Positions 16,821 to 25,396 of a stretch of 44,605 nucleotides of DNA are shown here, piece by piece. The stretch is taken from assembly GCA_027624175.1 (NCBI GenBank), contig JAQBXT010000012.1, positions 1-44,605 of the forward strand, written 5' to 3'. This DNA is from Pseudomonadota bacterium. GTDB lineage: Bacteria; Pseudomonadota; Gammaproteobacteria; Burkholderiales; SG8-39. The position numbers were made by a program, and so were the translations under genes. The stretch's first letter is position 1; each line of letters begins with the position of its first letter. Below the pieces are notes generated by a model, which worked only from the letters and a program-made list of their open reading frames with translations, was not told the origin of the DNA and made no database searches.

Positions 16821-18054
16821 AGCGCAGCGCCTCCGCCGGGTTGACGCGCGAGGCGCGCCAGCTCGGGTACAGCGTGGCGAGAAACGACAGCAGCAGCGAT
16901 ACCACGGTGATCGTGGCGACGTCCGACGCCTCCACCTGCGAGGGCAGGTCTGGAATCATGTACACGTCCTTGGCGAGGAATTTGAAGCCGAGCACGGCTT
17001 CCAGCGCCGGTACCACGGTCTCGATGTTGAGCGCCAGTGCCACGCCCCCGGCCACCCCGAGCAGGGTGCCGATCACCCCGATCACCGCGCCCTGCACCAT
17101 GAAGATCTGCATCACCGATCCAGGCGCCGCGCCGAGCGTGCGCAGGATGGCGATGTCGGCCTGCTTGTCGGTGACCAGCATCACCAGCGTGGAGACCACG
17201 TTGAACGCGGCCACGGCGATGATCAGCACCATGATGATGAACATCATGCGTTTCTCGATCTGAATGGCGCGGAACAGGTTCGGATGGGCGCGCGTCCAGT
17301 CGAAGGCGTACAGATCGCGGTCCATATTTACAGTGACCTCGCGCGCCACCGTGCGCGCCTGGAACAGGTCGTCGAGCTTGAGCCGCACGCCGGATACCGC
17401 GTCGCCGATCTGGTACAGGCGCTGCGCATCGGCGAGGTGCACCAACGCCAGCGCGGCGTCGGCCTCGTTGAAGCCGACATTAAAGATGCCGACCACCGTG
17501 AACTGCTTGAGGCGCGGCACCACGCCCGCCGGCGTGACATTGCCCTGCGGGATGATGAGGGCCACCTTGTCGCCCGCGAGCGCGCCCAGCGCGCGCGCCA
17601 GGTCGGCGCCGAGCACGATGCCGAACTCCCCCGGCTGCAGCGCTTCGAGGCGACCCGCCGTCATGTGTTCGCCGAGGTCCGTGACGCGCAACTCCTGCTC
17701 AGGCAACACCCCGCGCACCTGCACGCCGCGCGCCGCCCTGCCGAAACTGAGCATGCCCTGGCCGCTGACATAAGGCGCCGTCGCCAGCACGCGCGGATTG
17801 CCGGCGGCCGCGCGCGCCACGCCCTGCCAGTCCGCCATCCCGCCGCGCGCATCGGCGATCTGCACGTGCGAGGCGATGCCCAGGATGCGCGTGCGGATCT
17901 CGGTCTGGAAGCCGTTCATCACCGAGAGCACCACGATCAGCGCGGCGACGCCGAGCGCGAGGCCGGCCATGGAAATGAGCGAGATGAAGCTGATGAAGTG
18001 GTTGCGGCGCTTGGCGCGGGTGTAGCGCAGGCCGACGAGGAGCTCGTAACGCAC
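16813..18054 (-). CDS. Lipoprotein-releasing ABC transporter permease (LolC/LolE/LolF family)
   Basis: Membrane subunit of the Lol complex, 413 residues. There is one N-terminal helix ([20 protein letters not shown]), a large periplasmic domain (about 45-265) and three C-terminal helices with FxxxG-type segments. The start is GTG at 18054 ([20 protein letters not shown]). Only one permease gene accompanies lolD here, as in LolDF systems where a single permease forms a homodimer; a second permease elsewhere cannot be excluded, so I give no symbol. TAGTAT lies 12 bases before the GTG. Confidence 0.93.
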   Translation of the reverse strand: MRYELLVGLRYTRAKRRNHFISFISLISMAGLALGVAALIVVLSVMNGFQTEIRTRILGIASHVQIADARGGMADWQGVARAAAGNPRVLATAPYVSGQGMLSFGRAARGVQVRGVLPEQELRVTDLGEHMTAGRLEALQPGEFGIVLGADLARALGALAGDKVALIIPQGNVTPAGVVPRLKQFTVVGIFNVGFNEADAALALVHLADAQRLYQIGDAVSGVRLKLDDLFQARTVAREVTVNMDRDLYAFDWTRAHPNLFRAIQIEKRMMFIIMVLIIAVAAFNVVSTLVMLVTDKQADIAILRTLGAAPGSVMQIFMVQGAVIGVIGTLLGVAGGVALALNIETVVPALEAVLGFKFLAKDVYMIPDLPSQVEASDVATITVVSLLLSFLATLYPSWRASRVNPAEALRYE

Positions 18055-18066
18055 GGTGGCGCGAGA

Positions 18067-18076
18067 ATACTACAAT
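18067..18076. promoter_or_regulatory. Candidate overlapping divergent -10 boxes (Lol permease / GST)
   Basis: ATACTACAAT holds TACAAT on the plus strand (18071-18076), 7 bases before the GST ATG at 18084, and TAGTAT on the minus strand (18072-18067), 12 bases before the Lol permease GTG at 18054. The two hexamers share two bases. No clear -35 elements are seen. Confidence 0.42.
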
Positions 18077-18083
18077 GCCCTGC

Positions 18084-18683
18084 ATGCTCACGGTCTACGG
18101 CATGGCGGATTCGGGCAACTGCTACAAGGTGAAGCTGGCGCTGGAGCAGCTCGCGCTGCCGTACCGCTGGGTGGAAGTGGATTCGACCCAGGGCGGCACG
18201 CGCACGGCGGAATTCCTCGCGCGCAATCCCAACGGCAAAGTGCCCACGCTGCAACTCGAGGACGGCAGCCATCTGCCCGAGTCGAACGCCATCCTTTACT
18301 ACCTGGCGGAGGGCACGCCGCTCCTGCCCGCGGACAAGGTAGGCCGCGCGCGCGCCCTGCAGTGGATGTTCTTCGAGCAGTACAGCCACGAGCCCTACAT
18401 CGCGGTGGCGCGCTTCATCCTGCGCTATCTGCCCGCCGACGCGCCAAGGCGCAGTGAATTGCCGCGGCCGCAGGAACGCGGCCGCCAGGCGCTGGCGGTG
18501 ATGGAGCAGCACCTTTCGACCGCGCCGTACTTTGCCGGCGCGCGCTACTCGGTCGCCGACATCGCGCTTTACGCCTATACGCACGCCGACGACGACGGCG
18601 GCTTCCGGCTTGGAGATTTCCCGGCAGTGAAGGACTGGATCGCGCGCGTCGCCTCGCAGCCGCGCCACGTCGCGCCGGGATGA
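18084..18683 (+). CDS. Glutathione S-transferase family protein
   Basis: Protein of 199 residues. The N-terminal thioredoxin-like domain (MLTVYGMADSGNCYKVKLAL) has the conserved segment GKVPTLQLEDGSHLPESNAI that binds the glutathione gamma-glutamyl group. The all-alpha C-terminal domain carries the ARYSVADIALYAYTH capping motif. The substrate is unknown. I prefer ATG 18084 over ATG 18075, because 18075 lies inside the probable -10 box and adds only MPC. The stop overlaps the next gene's ATG by 4 bases. Confidence 0.93.
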   Translation: MLTVYGMADSGNCYKVKLALEQLALPYRWVEVDSTQGGTRTAEFLARNPNGKVPTLQLEDGSHLPESNAILYYLAEGTPLLPADKVGRARALQWMFFEQYSHEPYIAVARFILRYLPADAPRRSELPRPQERGRQALAVMEQHLSTAPYFAGARYSVADIALYAYTHADDDGGFRLGDFPAVKDWIARVASQPRHVAPG

Positions 18684-19291
18684 CGCTGTTGTTCCTGAAG
18701 GGCCTGGCGTTCGGCTTTCTGCTCGCCGCCACCGTCGGGCCGATGTGGGTGCTGTGCTTCCGGCGCACGGTGGCCTTTGGTGCGCTCACCGGTTTTGCCT
18801 CCGGCATGGGCATCGCGGCGGCCGATGGGCTGTACGGCGCGGTGGCTGCCTTCGGCCTGACCGTGATTTCCGGTTTCCTCCTCGAGCACAGTTTCTGGAT
18901 CGGCCTGGGGGGCGGTGGTTTCCTGGTCTATCTCGGCATGCGCACGCTCGCCTCCCGGCCGGCACTGGACGGCATCACCGCGAAACCCGCGAGCCTCGCC
19001 GCGGCCTTTCTCTCCACCTTCGGCCTCACGCTCGCCAACCCGCCGACGATCCTCGCTTTCGCGGCGATCTTTGCCGGCCTGGGCCTCGCGGCGCACGCCG
19101 ATTACTGGCTCGCGGCGGCGATCGTCGCCGGCGTATTCCTCGGCTCGGCGGCGTGGCAGCTGATCCTCGCCGTCGGCGCCGGCGCGCTGCGCGGGCGCGT
19201 CGGTCCGCGCGTGCTGCGCGCCATCAACGTCGTCTCCGGTTTCGCCATCCTCGGCTTCGCCGCCTGGCAGCTGGCGCGCCTTTTGCGGTAG
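18680..19291 (+). CDS. LysE/RhtB family exporter
   Basis: Inner-membrane amino acid or metabolite exporter of 203 residues with about six helices. The N-terminal FGFLLAATVGPMWVLCFRRT (the family's xxGPxxxxxxRR pattern) and the central FLSTFGLTLANPPTILAFAA are diagnostic. The substrate cannot be predicted. It is coupled to the GST gene through an ATGA overlap. Confidence 0.9.
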   Translation: MTLLFLKGLAFGFLLAATVGPMWVLCFRRTVAFGALTGFASGMGIAAADGLYGAVAAFGLTVISGFLLEHSFWIGLGGGGFLVYLGMRTLASRPALDGITAKPASLAAAFLSTFGLTLANPPTILAFAAIFAGLGLAAHADYWLAAAIVAGVFLGSAAWQLILAVGAGALRGRVGPRVLRAINVVSGFAILGFAAWQLARLLR

Positions 19292-19315
19292 AGTCGCCGT
19301 ACTGGACGTATATTC

Positions 19316-20452
19316 ATGTTGGGCCCCGCCCCGCAATTGCTCGACGCGCCGCTCGCCATCGTCGACCTGGAGACCACCGGGGCGCACCCCGCGCACGATC
19401 GGGTGACCGAGATCGCGGTGATCGAGGTGGACGGCGGCGAGGTCGCCGGCGAATGGAGCACGCTGGTCAATCCCGGTACCAGCATCCCGCCCGCCATCCA
19501 GGCGCTCACCGGCATCACCAACGACATGGTGGCCGACGCGCCGAGCTTTGGCTCGCTCGCCGCGCAGTTGCACGAGCGGCTCGAGGGCCGCGTGCTGGTG
19601 GCGCACAACGCGCGCTTCGACTACGGCTTTCTCAAGCAGGAGTTCGAGCGCGCAGGACTGCTGTTTCGAGCGAAGACGCTGTGCACGGTGTGGCTCTCGC
19701 GGCGCCTGTACCCCGAGCACGCGCGGCACAACCTGGACAGCGTGATGCAGCGCCACGGCATCGAATGCAAGGCGCGCCACCGCGCGCTGGGCGACGCCGA
19801 CGCGGTGTGGCAGTTCCTGTGCGCCGCAGCGGCCGAGTGCGGCGAGGAGGTGGTGGCGGTGGCAGCGCGCCAGCTCGTGCAGCAAGCCTCGCTGCCCGCG
19901 CACCTGGACCGCGCGATGGTGGATGCGATCCCGGATGCGCCCGGGGTGTACCTTCTTTACGGCGAAGGCGCTGCGCCGCTCTACATCGGCAAGAGCGTCG
20001 CCATGCGTACGCGCGTGCTGCAGCATTTCGCCGACGACCTGCGCTCCTCGAAGGAGATGCAGATCGCGCGCGAGGTGCGCCGCATCGAGTGGCGGCGTAC
20101 CGCCGGGGAGCTCGGCGCGCTGCTGCTCGAAGCACAGCTGGTAAAGGAGCTGCTGCCGGCGTTCAACCGGCAGTTGCGCCGCGCCGCGGCGCTCGCCGCC
20201 CTGAAGACCTTCGCCTGGCCCTGGCGCGGGCCGGTGGGTGTGGTCGAGGAGGACGCGGCGCGCGATGCCACCGAGCTGCACGTGATCCACCAGTGGTGTT
20301 ATCTCGGCACTGCGCGCTCGGAGGACGAGATTCCGGCATTGCTCGAAGACACACGCCGGCCGCGCTTCGACCTCGACCGGTACAAGATCCTCGCCCGGCA
20401 CCTGCGGACCAAGCGCGCGCGCGTGATCGAACTGCCGTGCACGTCGAGCTGA
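19316..20452 (+). CDS. DEDDh 3'-5' exonuclease fused to a GIY-YIG nuclease domain
   Basis: Protein of 378 residues with two nuclease modules. The DnaQ-like exonuclease (about 1-180) has motif I IVDLETTG (Asp17, Glu19), motif II LVAHNARFDYGFL and motif III HRALGDADAVWQF with the catalytic His and Asp. The second module (about 205-290) is GIY-YIG as in UvrC and Cho: GVYLLYGEG, PLYIGKSVAMRTRVLQHF and the catalytic Glu region LLLEAQLVKELLPAFNRQ. About 80 further residues have no clear match. The fusion is known in several bacterial lineages and is thought to act in DNA repair. It overlaps the RpfE-like gene by 16 bases. Confidence 0.9.
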   Translation: MLGPAPQLLDAPLAIVDLETTGAHPAHDRVTEIAVIEVDGGEVAGEWSTLVNPGTSIPPAIQALTGITNDMVADAPSFGSLAAQLHERLEGRVLVAHNARFDYGFLKQEFERAGLLFRAKTLCTVWLSRRLYPEHARHNLDSVMQRHGIECKARHRALGDADAVWQFLCAAAAECGEEVVAVAARQLVQQASLPAHLDRAMVDAIPDAPGVYLLYGEGAAPLYIGKSVAMRTRVLQHFADDLRSSKEMQIAREVRRIEWRRTAGELGALLLEAQLVKELLPAFNRQLRRAAALAALKTFAWPWRGPVGVVEEDAARDATELHVIHQWCYLGTARSEDEIPALLEDTRRPRFDLDRYKILARHLRTKRARVIELPCTSS

Positions 20453-21333
20453 TCGTCCCGGGGCTGCTGGATGTGCCGCCGGCATTACGCCTGCCGGCGC
20501 TGGAAGTGCTGCTGGCGCGCGGGCGCGCGGCCTCCGTCAACCCGCAAGGCGTGCAGTCCTGGCTGGGCGATGCCTTCGGCGTGCGCCCGCTGCCCGCGGG
20601 CGCGCTGACTGCCGGCGCCGAAGGATTCTGGCTGCGCGCGGACCCGGTGCACCTGAGCGTGATGGGCGACCGGCTGGTGCTGGTGCCGGTCGCGGGCCTT
20701 ACGCGCGCGGAGGCCGAAGCGCTCACCGGCACGCTCAACCGCCATTTCTCCGGCACGCACGAGTTTCGCTGCGACCATCCGGATCGCTGGGTGATGCGCA
20801 CCGCGCCCGCGGCGTTCGAGGCGCCGCCCACTGCGGAAATCGCCGGACGCGACGTCGATTCGCACCTGCCCGGCGGAACTTGGCCGGCCCTGCTGAACGA
20901 GATCCAGATGGCGTTGCACGAGCACCCGATGACCGGGCAGCACGAGTACCCGGTCAACAGCGTGTGGCTGTGGGGCCCCGGCAGCTTGCCGGCGGCCGTC
21001 ACCTGCCCCTGGCGTTCCGTGACTGCAGATGACCCGGTGGCCCTGAGCCTGGCGCGCATCGCCGGCGTGCGCCACCAGACACTGCCGCGCAATGCCGGGA
21101 CCTGGCTCGCGGAGATGCCAGAGGACGAGCACCACGTCGTGATGCTGGAGATTGCGCACGAATCGCTGGAATCGGACTGGTGCGCGCCGCTGCTCGCCGC
21201 GCTCAAGCGCGGCCGCGTCGGCCTGGTCACGCTGCGTGCGCCGGAGGCGGGATTCGCCGTCGAAATCGCCCGCAGGGACCTGCGCCGCTTCTGGCGCCGC
21301 GCACGCGCCGTGGGCAGCCATGCGGCTCGTTGA
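20437..21333 (+). CDS. RpfE-like protein (phosphoglycerate mutase-related)
   Basis: Protein of 298 residues starting at GTG 20437 (MHVELIVPGLLDVPPALRLP). Proteins of this type sit directly upstream of recJ in Betaproteobacteria and xanthomonads, where they are called RpfE-type regulatory proteins or phosphoglycerate mutase-like. Segments such as HLPGGTWPALLNEIQMALHE, NSVWLWGPGSLP and VMLEIAHESLESDWCAP suggest an alkaline phosphatase/mutase-like C-terminal fold. The biochemical role is unknown. It overlaps the exonuclease gene by 16 bases and recJ by 14, so coupling is likely. Confidence 0.72.
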   Translation: MHVELIVPGLLDVPPALRLPALEVLLARGRAASVNPQGVQSWLGDAFGVRPLPAGALTAGAEGFWLRADPVHLSVMGDRLVLVPVAGLTRAEAEALTGTLNRHFSGTHEFRCDHPDRWVMRTAPAAFEAPPTAEIAGRDVDSHLPGGTWPALLNEIQMALHEHPMTGQHEYPVNSVWLWGPGSLPAAVTCPWRSVTADDPVALSLARIAGVRHQTLPRNAGTWLAEMPEDEHHVVMLEIAHESLESDWCAPLLAALKRGRVGLVTLRAPEAGFAVEIARRDLRRFWRRARAVGSHAAR

Positions 21334-23008
21334 GCGCCCTTACGCCGAGACCGACCGCCGCGCGCTGATTGCCGCCGGGCTGCACCCGGTGCTCGCGCGC
21401 GTGTACGCGGCGCGGCGCATCCACTCTGCCGCCGAACTCGACGACGATTTCAAGCGCCTGCTGCCGCCCGCGTCGCTGGCGCACTGCGAGGACGCGGCGG
21501 TGTTGCTCGCCGATGCCATTGCCGCGGGAAAGAAGCTCCTCATCGTCGCCGACTACGACGCCGACGGCGCCACTGCCTGCGCGGTTGGGGTGCGCGCGCT
21601 GCGGCGGATGGGCGCGCAGGTCGATTACCTGGTGCCGAACCGCTTCGAGCTGGGTTACGGCCTCACGCCCGAGCTGGTGGACATCGCCGCTGCGCGCAAG
21701 CCGGATCTGCTCATCACGGTGGACAACGGCATCGCCAGCGTCGAAGGCGTGGATCGTGCACGCGCGTTGGGCATCGCCACGCTGATCACCGATCATCATC
21801 TGCCCGCCAGCGAGCTGCCGCGCGCCGAGTGCATCGTCAATCCGAACCAGCCCGGCTGCGGCTTCGCCTCGAAATCCATCGCCGGCGTGGGCGTGATGTT
21901 CTACGTGATGCTGGCGCTACGCGCCGAGTTGCGCAAACGCGGCGCCTTCAAGGAGGTGGCGGAGCCCAATCTTGCTGCGCTTACGGGCCTGGTGGCCCTC
22001 GGTACGGTCGCCGACGTGGTGCCGCTCGATGCCAACAACCGCATCCTCGTGTCGCAGGGTCTGAAGCGCCTGCGCGCCGGCAAGGCGCAGCCAGGGCTGG
22101 AGGCGCTGTTTCGCGCCGGCGGCCGCGATGCGGCGCGCGCCAGCGGCTTCGACCTGGGCTTCGTGCTCGGGCCGCGGCTGAACGCGGCGGGACGGCTCGC
22201 GGACATGAGCCTCGGCATCGAGTGCCTGGTGACGGACGACGAGGCGCGCGCGGCGAACTGCGCGCAGGAGTTGGACCGGCTGAACCGCGAGCGGCGCCGC
22301 ATCGAGGGCGAGATGCTGGAGCAGGCGCGCGCCGCGGCGGACGCGGTGGCGGATCAGCCGGGCGCCGCCGCAACATTTTTCGACCCCGATTGGCACCAGG
22401 GCGTGGTCGGCATCCTCGCGTCGCGGCTGCGCGAGCGGCTGCACCGGCCGGTGATCTGCTTCGCGAAAGCGAAGGATGGAGAGTTGCGCGGCTCCGGGCG
22501 CTCGATCCCCGGATTCCATCTGCGCGATTGCCTGGACCTCGTGTCCAAGCGCGCGCCCGAATTGATCGTGCGCTTCGGCGGGCATGCGCAGGCGGCGGGC
22601 CTGACGCTGCGTGCAGCGGACCTCGAACGTTTCACCGAGGCTTTTGCCGGCGCCGCGGCGCAGACCATGCCCGCCGAGGCGCTCACGCGCACGGTGGAAA
22701 CCGACGGCGAGCTGGAGCCGCAGCAGCGCTCGCTGTCGCTGGCGCAACTCTTGGAGGAACGCATCTGGGGGCAAGGCTTTCCGCAGCCGTTGTTCTGCGA
22801 TACATTCGCGCTCGAGAGCCAGCGCGTCGTCGGCGAGAAGCATTTGAAGCTGAAACTCATGCAGGACGGCAGGCGGCTGGAAGCCATGCGCTTCAATTCG
22901 CTCGATCCCCTGCCCGCCAAATTTCGTGCCGCCTACCGCTTGAGCGTGAACGAGTTCAACGGGCTGCAGTCACTACAGATCAACCTGGAGCACGTGGAAA
23001 CGCCATGA
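21320..23008 (+). CDS. recJ: Single-stranded-DNA-specific exonuclease RecJ
   Basis: 5'-3' ssDNA exonuclease of recombination and mismatch repair, 562 residues. DHH phosphoesterase motifs are IVADYDADGATACAVG, TVDNGIASVEG and TLITDHHLP. The C-terminal DHHA1 region has GRSIPGFHLRDCLDL and IVRFGGHAQAAGLTLR, followed by an OB-fold-like end. The ATG at 21320 (MRLVERPYAET) lies inside the end of the RpfE-like gene, and the stop overlaps the next ATG by 4 bases. Confidence 0.96.
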   Translation: MRLVERPYAETDRRALIAAGLHPVLARVYAARRIHSAAELDDDFKRLLPPASLAHCEDAAVLLADAIAAGKKLLIVADYDADGATACAVGVRALRRMGAQVDYLVPNRFELGYGLTPELVDIAAARKPDLLITVDNGIASVEGVDRARALGIATLITDHHLPASELPRAECIVNPNQPGCGFASKSIAGVGVMFYVMLALRAELRKRGAFKEVAEPNLAALTGLVALGTVADVVPLDANNRILVSQGLKRLRAGKAQPGLEALFRAGGRDAARASGFDLGFVLGPRLNAAGRLADMSLGIECLVTDDEARAANCAQELDRLNRERRRIEGEMLEQARAAADAVADQPGAAATFFDPDWHQGVVGILASRLRERLHRPVICFAKAKDGELRGSGRSIPGFHLRDCLDLVSKRAPELIVRFGGHAQAAGLTLRAADLERFTEAFAGAAAQTMPAEALTRTVETDGELEPQQRSLSLAQLLEERIWGQGFPQPLFCDTFALESQRVVGEKHLKLKLMQDGRRLEAMRFNSLDPLPAKFRAAYRLSVNEFNGLQSLQINLEHVETP

Positions 23009-23829
23009 GAACGCTGTTATTGCTGCTCGCCGCCCCGCTCATCGGTTGGGCCGCGGACAAGCCCGTGGACGCCGGGCCTTACGTGCCCTCGCCGCAGAGC
23101 GTGGTCTCGGACATGCTCAAGCTCGCCGACATCGGCCCCAAGGATTTCGTCATCGACCTGGGGTCGGGTGACGGCCGCATCGTGCTCACCGCGGCGAAAG
23201 TATTCGGCGCGAGCGGCTTCGGCGTCGAGATCAAGGACGAGCTGGTCAAGCTCTCCAATGCCGCGGCGCAGAAGGAAGGCGTCGCCGGGCGCGTCAAGTT
23301 CATCAAGGCGGACCTGTTCAAGACCGACATCTCGAAGGCCACGGTGCTCACCATGTACCTGCTCCCGGACACGGTGAACATGCTGAAGAACAAGCTGCTC
23401 GGCGAGCTCAAGCCGGGCACCAAGGTGCTCTCGCACGACTATCCCCTGTCGGGCTGGATCCCGGAGAAGTACGTGCAGATGGACCTCGAGGACAAGGTGC
23501 AGATCAGCGGCGTCACCACCACCCTGATCTACTTGTACATGGTGCCGGCCAGGGTGCAGGGGCGCTGGAGCGCAAGCGTGCCGGCGTCGGTGGGCAAGGG
23601 GCCGTTGACGCTGAACCTCAAGCAGCAGGTGACGCGCGTCTCGGGCAGCGCGCGCCTGGAGGGCAAGGAAGCGGTGCTCGAGGACCTGAGGATTCGCGGC
23701 GACCAGATCTCCTTTCGCCTCGCGGGCAGGAAGGTGGCGTTCGCCGGCACGGTGAAAGGCGACGCCATCGAGGGCCAGGTGGATGCAGGCGGCACGAAGG
23801 CGCCCTGGCGCGCCACGTTGGGGAAATGA
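23005..23829 (+). CDS. Exported class I SAM-dependent methyltransferase-like protein with extra C-terminal domain
   Basis: Protein of 274 residues. A signal peptide (MRTLLLLLAAPLIGWA, cleavage before or after Ala17) is followed by a Rossmann methyltransferase domain with motif I FVIDLGSGDGRIV (about 48-60), GFGVEIKDELV, KADLFKTDIS and KPGTKVLSHDYPLSGW. From about residue 180 comes a beta-rich segment (VQGRWSASV to GQVDAGGTKAPW) that resembles a small barrel or lipocalin-like addition. SAM is not known to be supplied to the periplasm, so catalysis there is puzzling. The substrate is unknown. ATGA overlaps join it to recJ and to the KTSC gene. Confidence 0.82.
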   Translation: MRTLLLLLAAPLIGWAADKPVDAGPYVPSPQSVVSDMLKLADIGPKDFVIDLGSGDGRIVLTAAKVFGASGFGVEIKDELVKLSNAAAQKEGVAGRVKFIKADLFKTDISKATVLTMYLLPDTVNMLKNKLLGELKPGTKVLSHDYPLSGWIPEKYVQMDLEDKVQISGVTTTLIYLYMVPARVQGRWSASVPASVGKGPLTLNLKQQVTRVSGSARLEGKEAVLEDLRIRGDQISFRLAGRKVAFAGTVKGDAIEGQVDAGGTKAPWRATLGK

Positions 23830-24038
23830 TGGACAGGAAACGCGTCAATTCCTCGAAAATCCGCGCGGTCGGCTACGACGAGAAAAGCCAGATCCTGGAA
23901 ATCGAATTCTCCAACGGGCAGATCACCCAGTACGTGAAGGTCTACCCTGAGGTCTACCGCCGCTTCATGGCGGCGCCCAACCCCACCACCTTCTACGACG
24001 ACAAGATTGCCGAGGATTACACCGGCCGGCGCGTTTAG
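23826..24038 (+). CDS. KTSC domain protein
   Basis: Small protein of 70 residues containing one KTSC domain (NSSKIRAVGYDEKSQILEIE, then VYRRFMAAPNPTTFYDDKI), a module first noted at the C-terminus of some lysyl-tRNA synthetases and also found alone. Its function is unknown. Two ATGs occur in tandem at 23826 and 23829; the first overlaps the methyltransferase stop as ATGA, while the second is better spaced from GGGGA. The 3' end overlaps the next gene's putative TTG start. Confidence 0.88.
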   Translation: MMDRKRVNSSKIRAVGYDEKSQILEIEFSNGQITQYVKVYPEVYRRFMAAPNPTTFYDDKIAEDYTGRRV

Positions 24039-24402
24039 CGCCTTGTGGTTGCTGCTCGCCGCCGCGCCCGCGGCGGCGCTCGAATCCCCGTTCGTCGCCA
24101 CCACCCACGGCGCCAAGTGCAATTTGGATTCCGCGGGCTACTTGAACTGCCACTACCGCGTCGGCGCGGAACTGGAATTCACGCTCAAGCGCGTCGCCGA
24201 GCCCGACGTGCGACTGGAAATCCAGCGCTCCGATCCAGAGGGGGATTACTTCGTCGCGCCGAAGCTGGAAGGCCGCTGCGCGGTCGTGCGCCATGGCCGG
24301 CGCGGACTGGAGGGCGGCGGGTCGATGACACGGTTTGCCTCGGTGTCCGGGAAGAATGGGTTTGTCTACCGGTCGTTGAGGGAGTGCAGGTTGTCGCGGT
24401 AA
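24007..24402 (+). CDS. Small exported protein of unknown function
   Basis: Up to 131 residues from TTG 24007, overlapping the KTSC gene by 32 bases. The N-terminus (SALWLLLAAAPAAALESPFV) reads as a signal peptide cleaved near ALE. The mature part has three cysteines (AKCNLDSAGYLNCHYRVG, GRCAVV) plus one near the C-terminus (LRECRLSR), so disulfides are likely. A shorter TTG start at 24043 is also possible. I do not recognise the family. It closes the recJ operon by position. Confidence 0.68.
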   Translation: MPRITPAGAFSALWLLLAAAPAAALESPFVATTHGAKCNLDSAGYLNCHYRVGAELEFTLKRVAEPDVRLEIQRSDPEGDYFVAPKLEGRCAVVRHGRRGLEGGGSMTRFASVSGKNGFVYRSLRECRLSR

Positions 24403-24435
24403 TGGCGGGTGCTTCCTGCGCTGTTCCGTCTGCGG

Positions 24436-24510
24436 TGCTAACGTGGCATGAATGACGGCGAACGTACTCAAGCACGCGGTGCCGCAGACCGCCATTCGTG
24501 ACCGTTAGAC
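24436..24510. repeat. attC-like imperfect inverted repeat
   Basis: CTAAC (24438-24442) pairs with GTTAG (24504-24508), and GTTAGAC (24504-24510) fits the integron R' core pattern GTTRRRY. After a short unpaired stretch, CATGAATGACGG (24447-24458) pairs with CCGCCATTCGTG (24489-24500) with one mismatch and one G-T pair. A small inner hairpin GCAC-GCG-GTGC lies at 24472-24482. Two stems with an unpaired spacer and a variable tip are the layout of attC sites, but the left core (TGCTAAC) is degenerate. No integrase and no second site are visible. It could be a plain hairpin. Confidence 0.4.
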
Positions 24511-24527
24511 CCACCGTCGGCAACTTC

Positions 24528-25318
24528 ATGGCACTAAGCTGCAGGCAGCTTGCTTTCATCGCCATATTCGCGCTTTTCGCGTTGCATGCCGGCGCCAAAA
24601 CGATCACCGACGCACGCTACGCGGCCCCGGTGGAGCGCTACGGGCACTTCGCTCTGGGCCGGCCCCACGAGTACGGCCGCCTGATGGTAACCACCGACTC
24701 CGGACGCAGCCTCGAACTGCTGCTTCGCGAGGACGAGGTCTTCGAGGGGATCTTGTGCCGCGGCTGGTACGGCTGGCGGCAGGCGAGCCGGATGAGATCC
24801 TCGCCATCGTCAGCCAGCGTGACAGCGGCTCGCGGCTCATGATGGTTCGCTTGCGCGGCGGCCGTCTCGAGATCAGCGCGCAATCCCCGGCAATCGGCAC
24901 GCCGAAGCGCTGGCTGAACCCGGTCGGCGTTGCCGACCTGGACGGTGACGGGCGCGCCGAGATTGCGGCGGTCACGACTCCGCATATCGGCGGCACGCTG
25001 AGGGTCTACCGGCGACAAGGCGACGAACTGGTCGAGGTTGCCGCCCTTGCGGGTTTCTCGAATCATATCTACGGCTCGAAGGAGCTGGGACTGTCGGCGC
25101 CGGTGTCAATCGCCGGCCGGATGCGCCTGCTGGTTCCGGACGCGGCGCGCCTGCAGCTGCGAGTCATTGCGCTGGAGGGCGGCCGCCTGTTCGAAACGGG
25201 CCGGTGCGCTCTCTCCGCGCCCGTGACTGGCGCAATGACGGTGATGTCACCCTCTGCGGTCTCGGTCGGCCTGCTTTCCGGGCGCCAGGTGATCGTTCCA
25301 GATGCGTGCCGCAAGTAA
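24528..25318 (+). pseudogene. Exported protein with VCBS/FG-GAP-like repeat, frame disrupted
   Basis: The first frame starts at ATG 24528 with a signal peptide (FIAIFALFALHAGA) and continues as ITDARYAAPVERYGHFALG to LREDEVFEGIL near 24755. The second frame resumes directly as PRLVRLAAGEPDEILAIV and runs to the stop at 25318, with the repeat-like WLNPVGVADLDGDGRAEIAA. Joined, they make one protein of about 260 residues. A base seems lost near 24750-24756. It may be a true mutation or an assembly error. The DxDGDG segment suggests calcium binding. Its start lies 17 bases after the attC-like repeat. Confidence 0.68.
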
Positions 25319-25396
25319 CCGGGTGCCGCGAGGCGTGGGCCGCCGATCGGCGCGTCGCGCACCTCCACGTAAAGCGAACGATTCAGGAAGAACACC

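Noticed and set aside
25319-25396. A second attC-like site after the broken exported gene
   Set aside because: No GTTRRRY core or matching inverted repeat could be found there.
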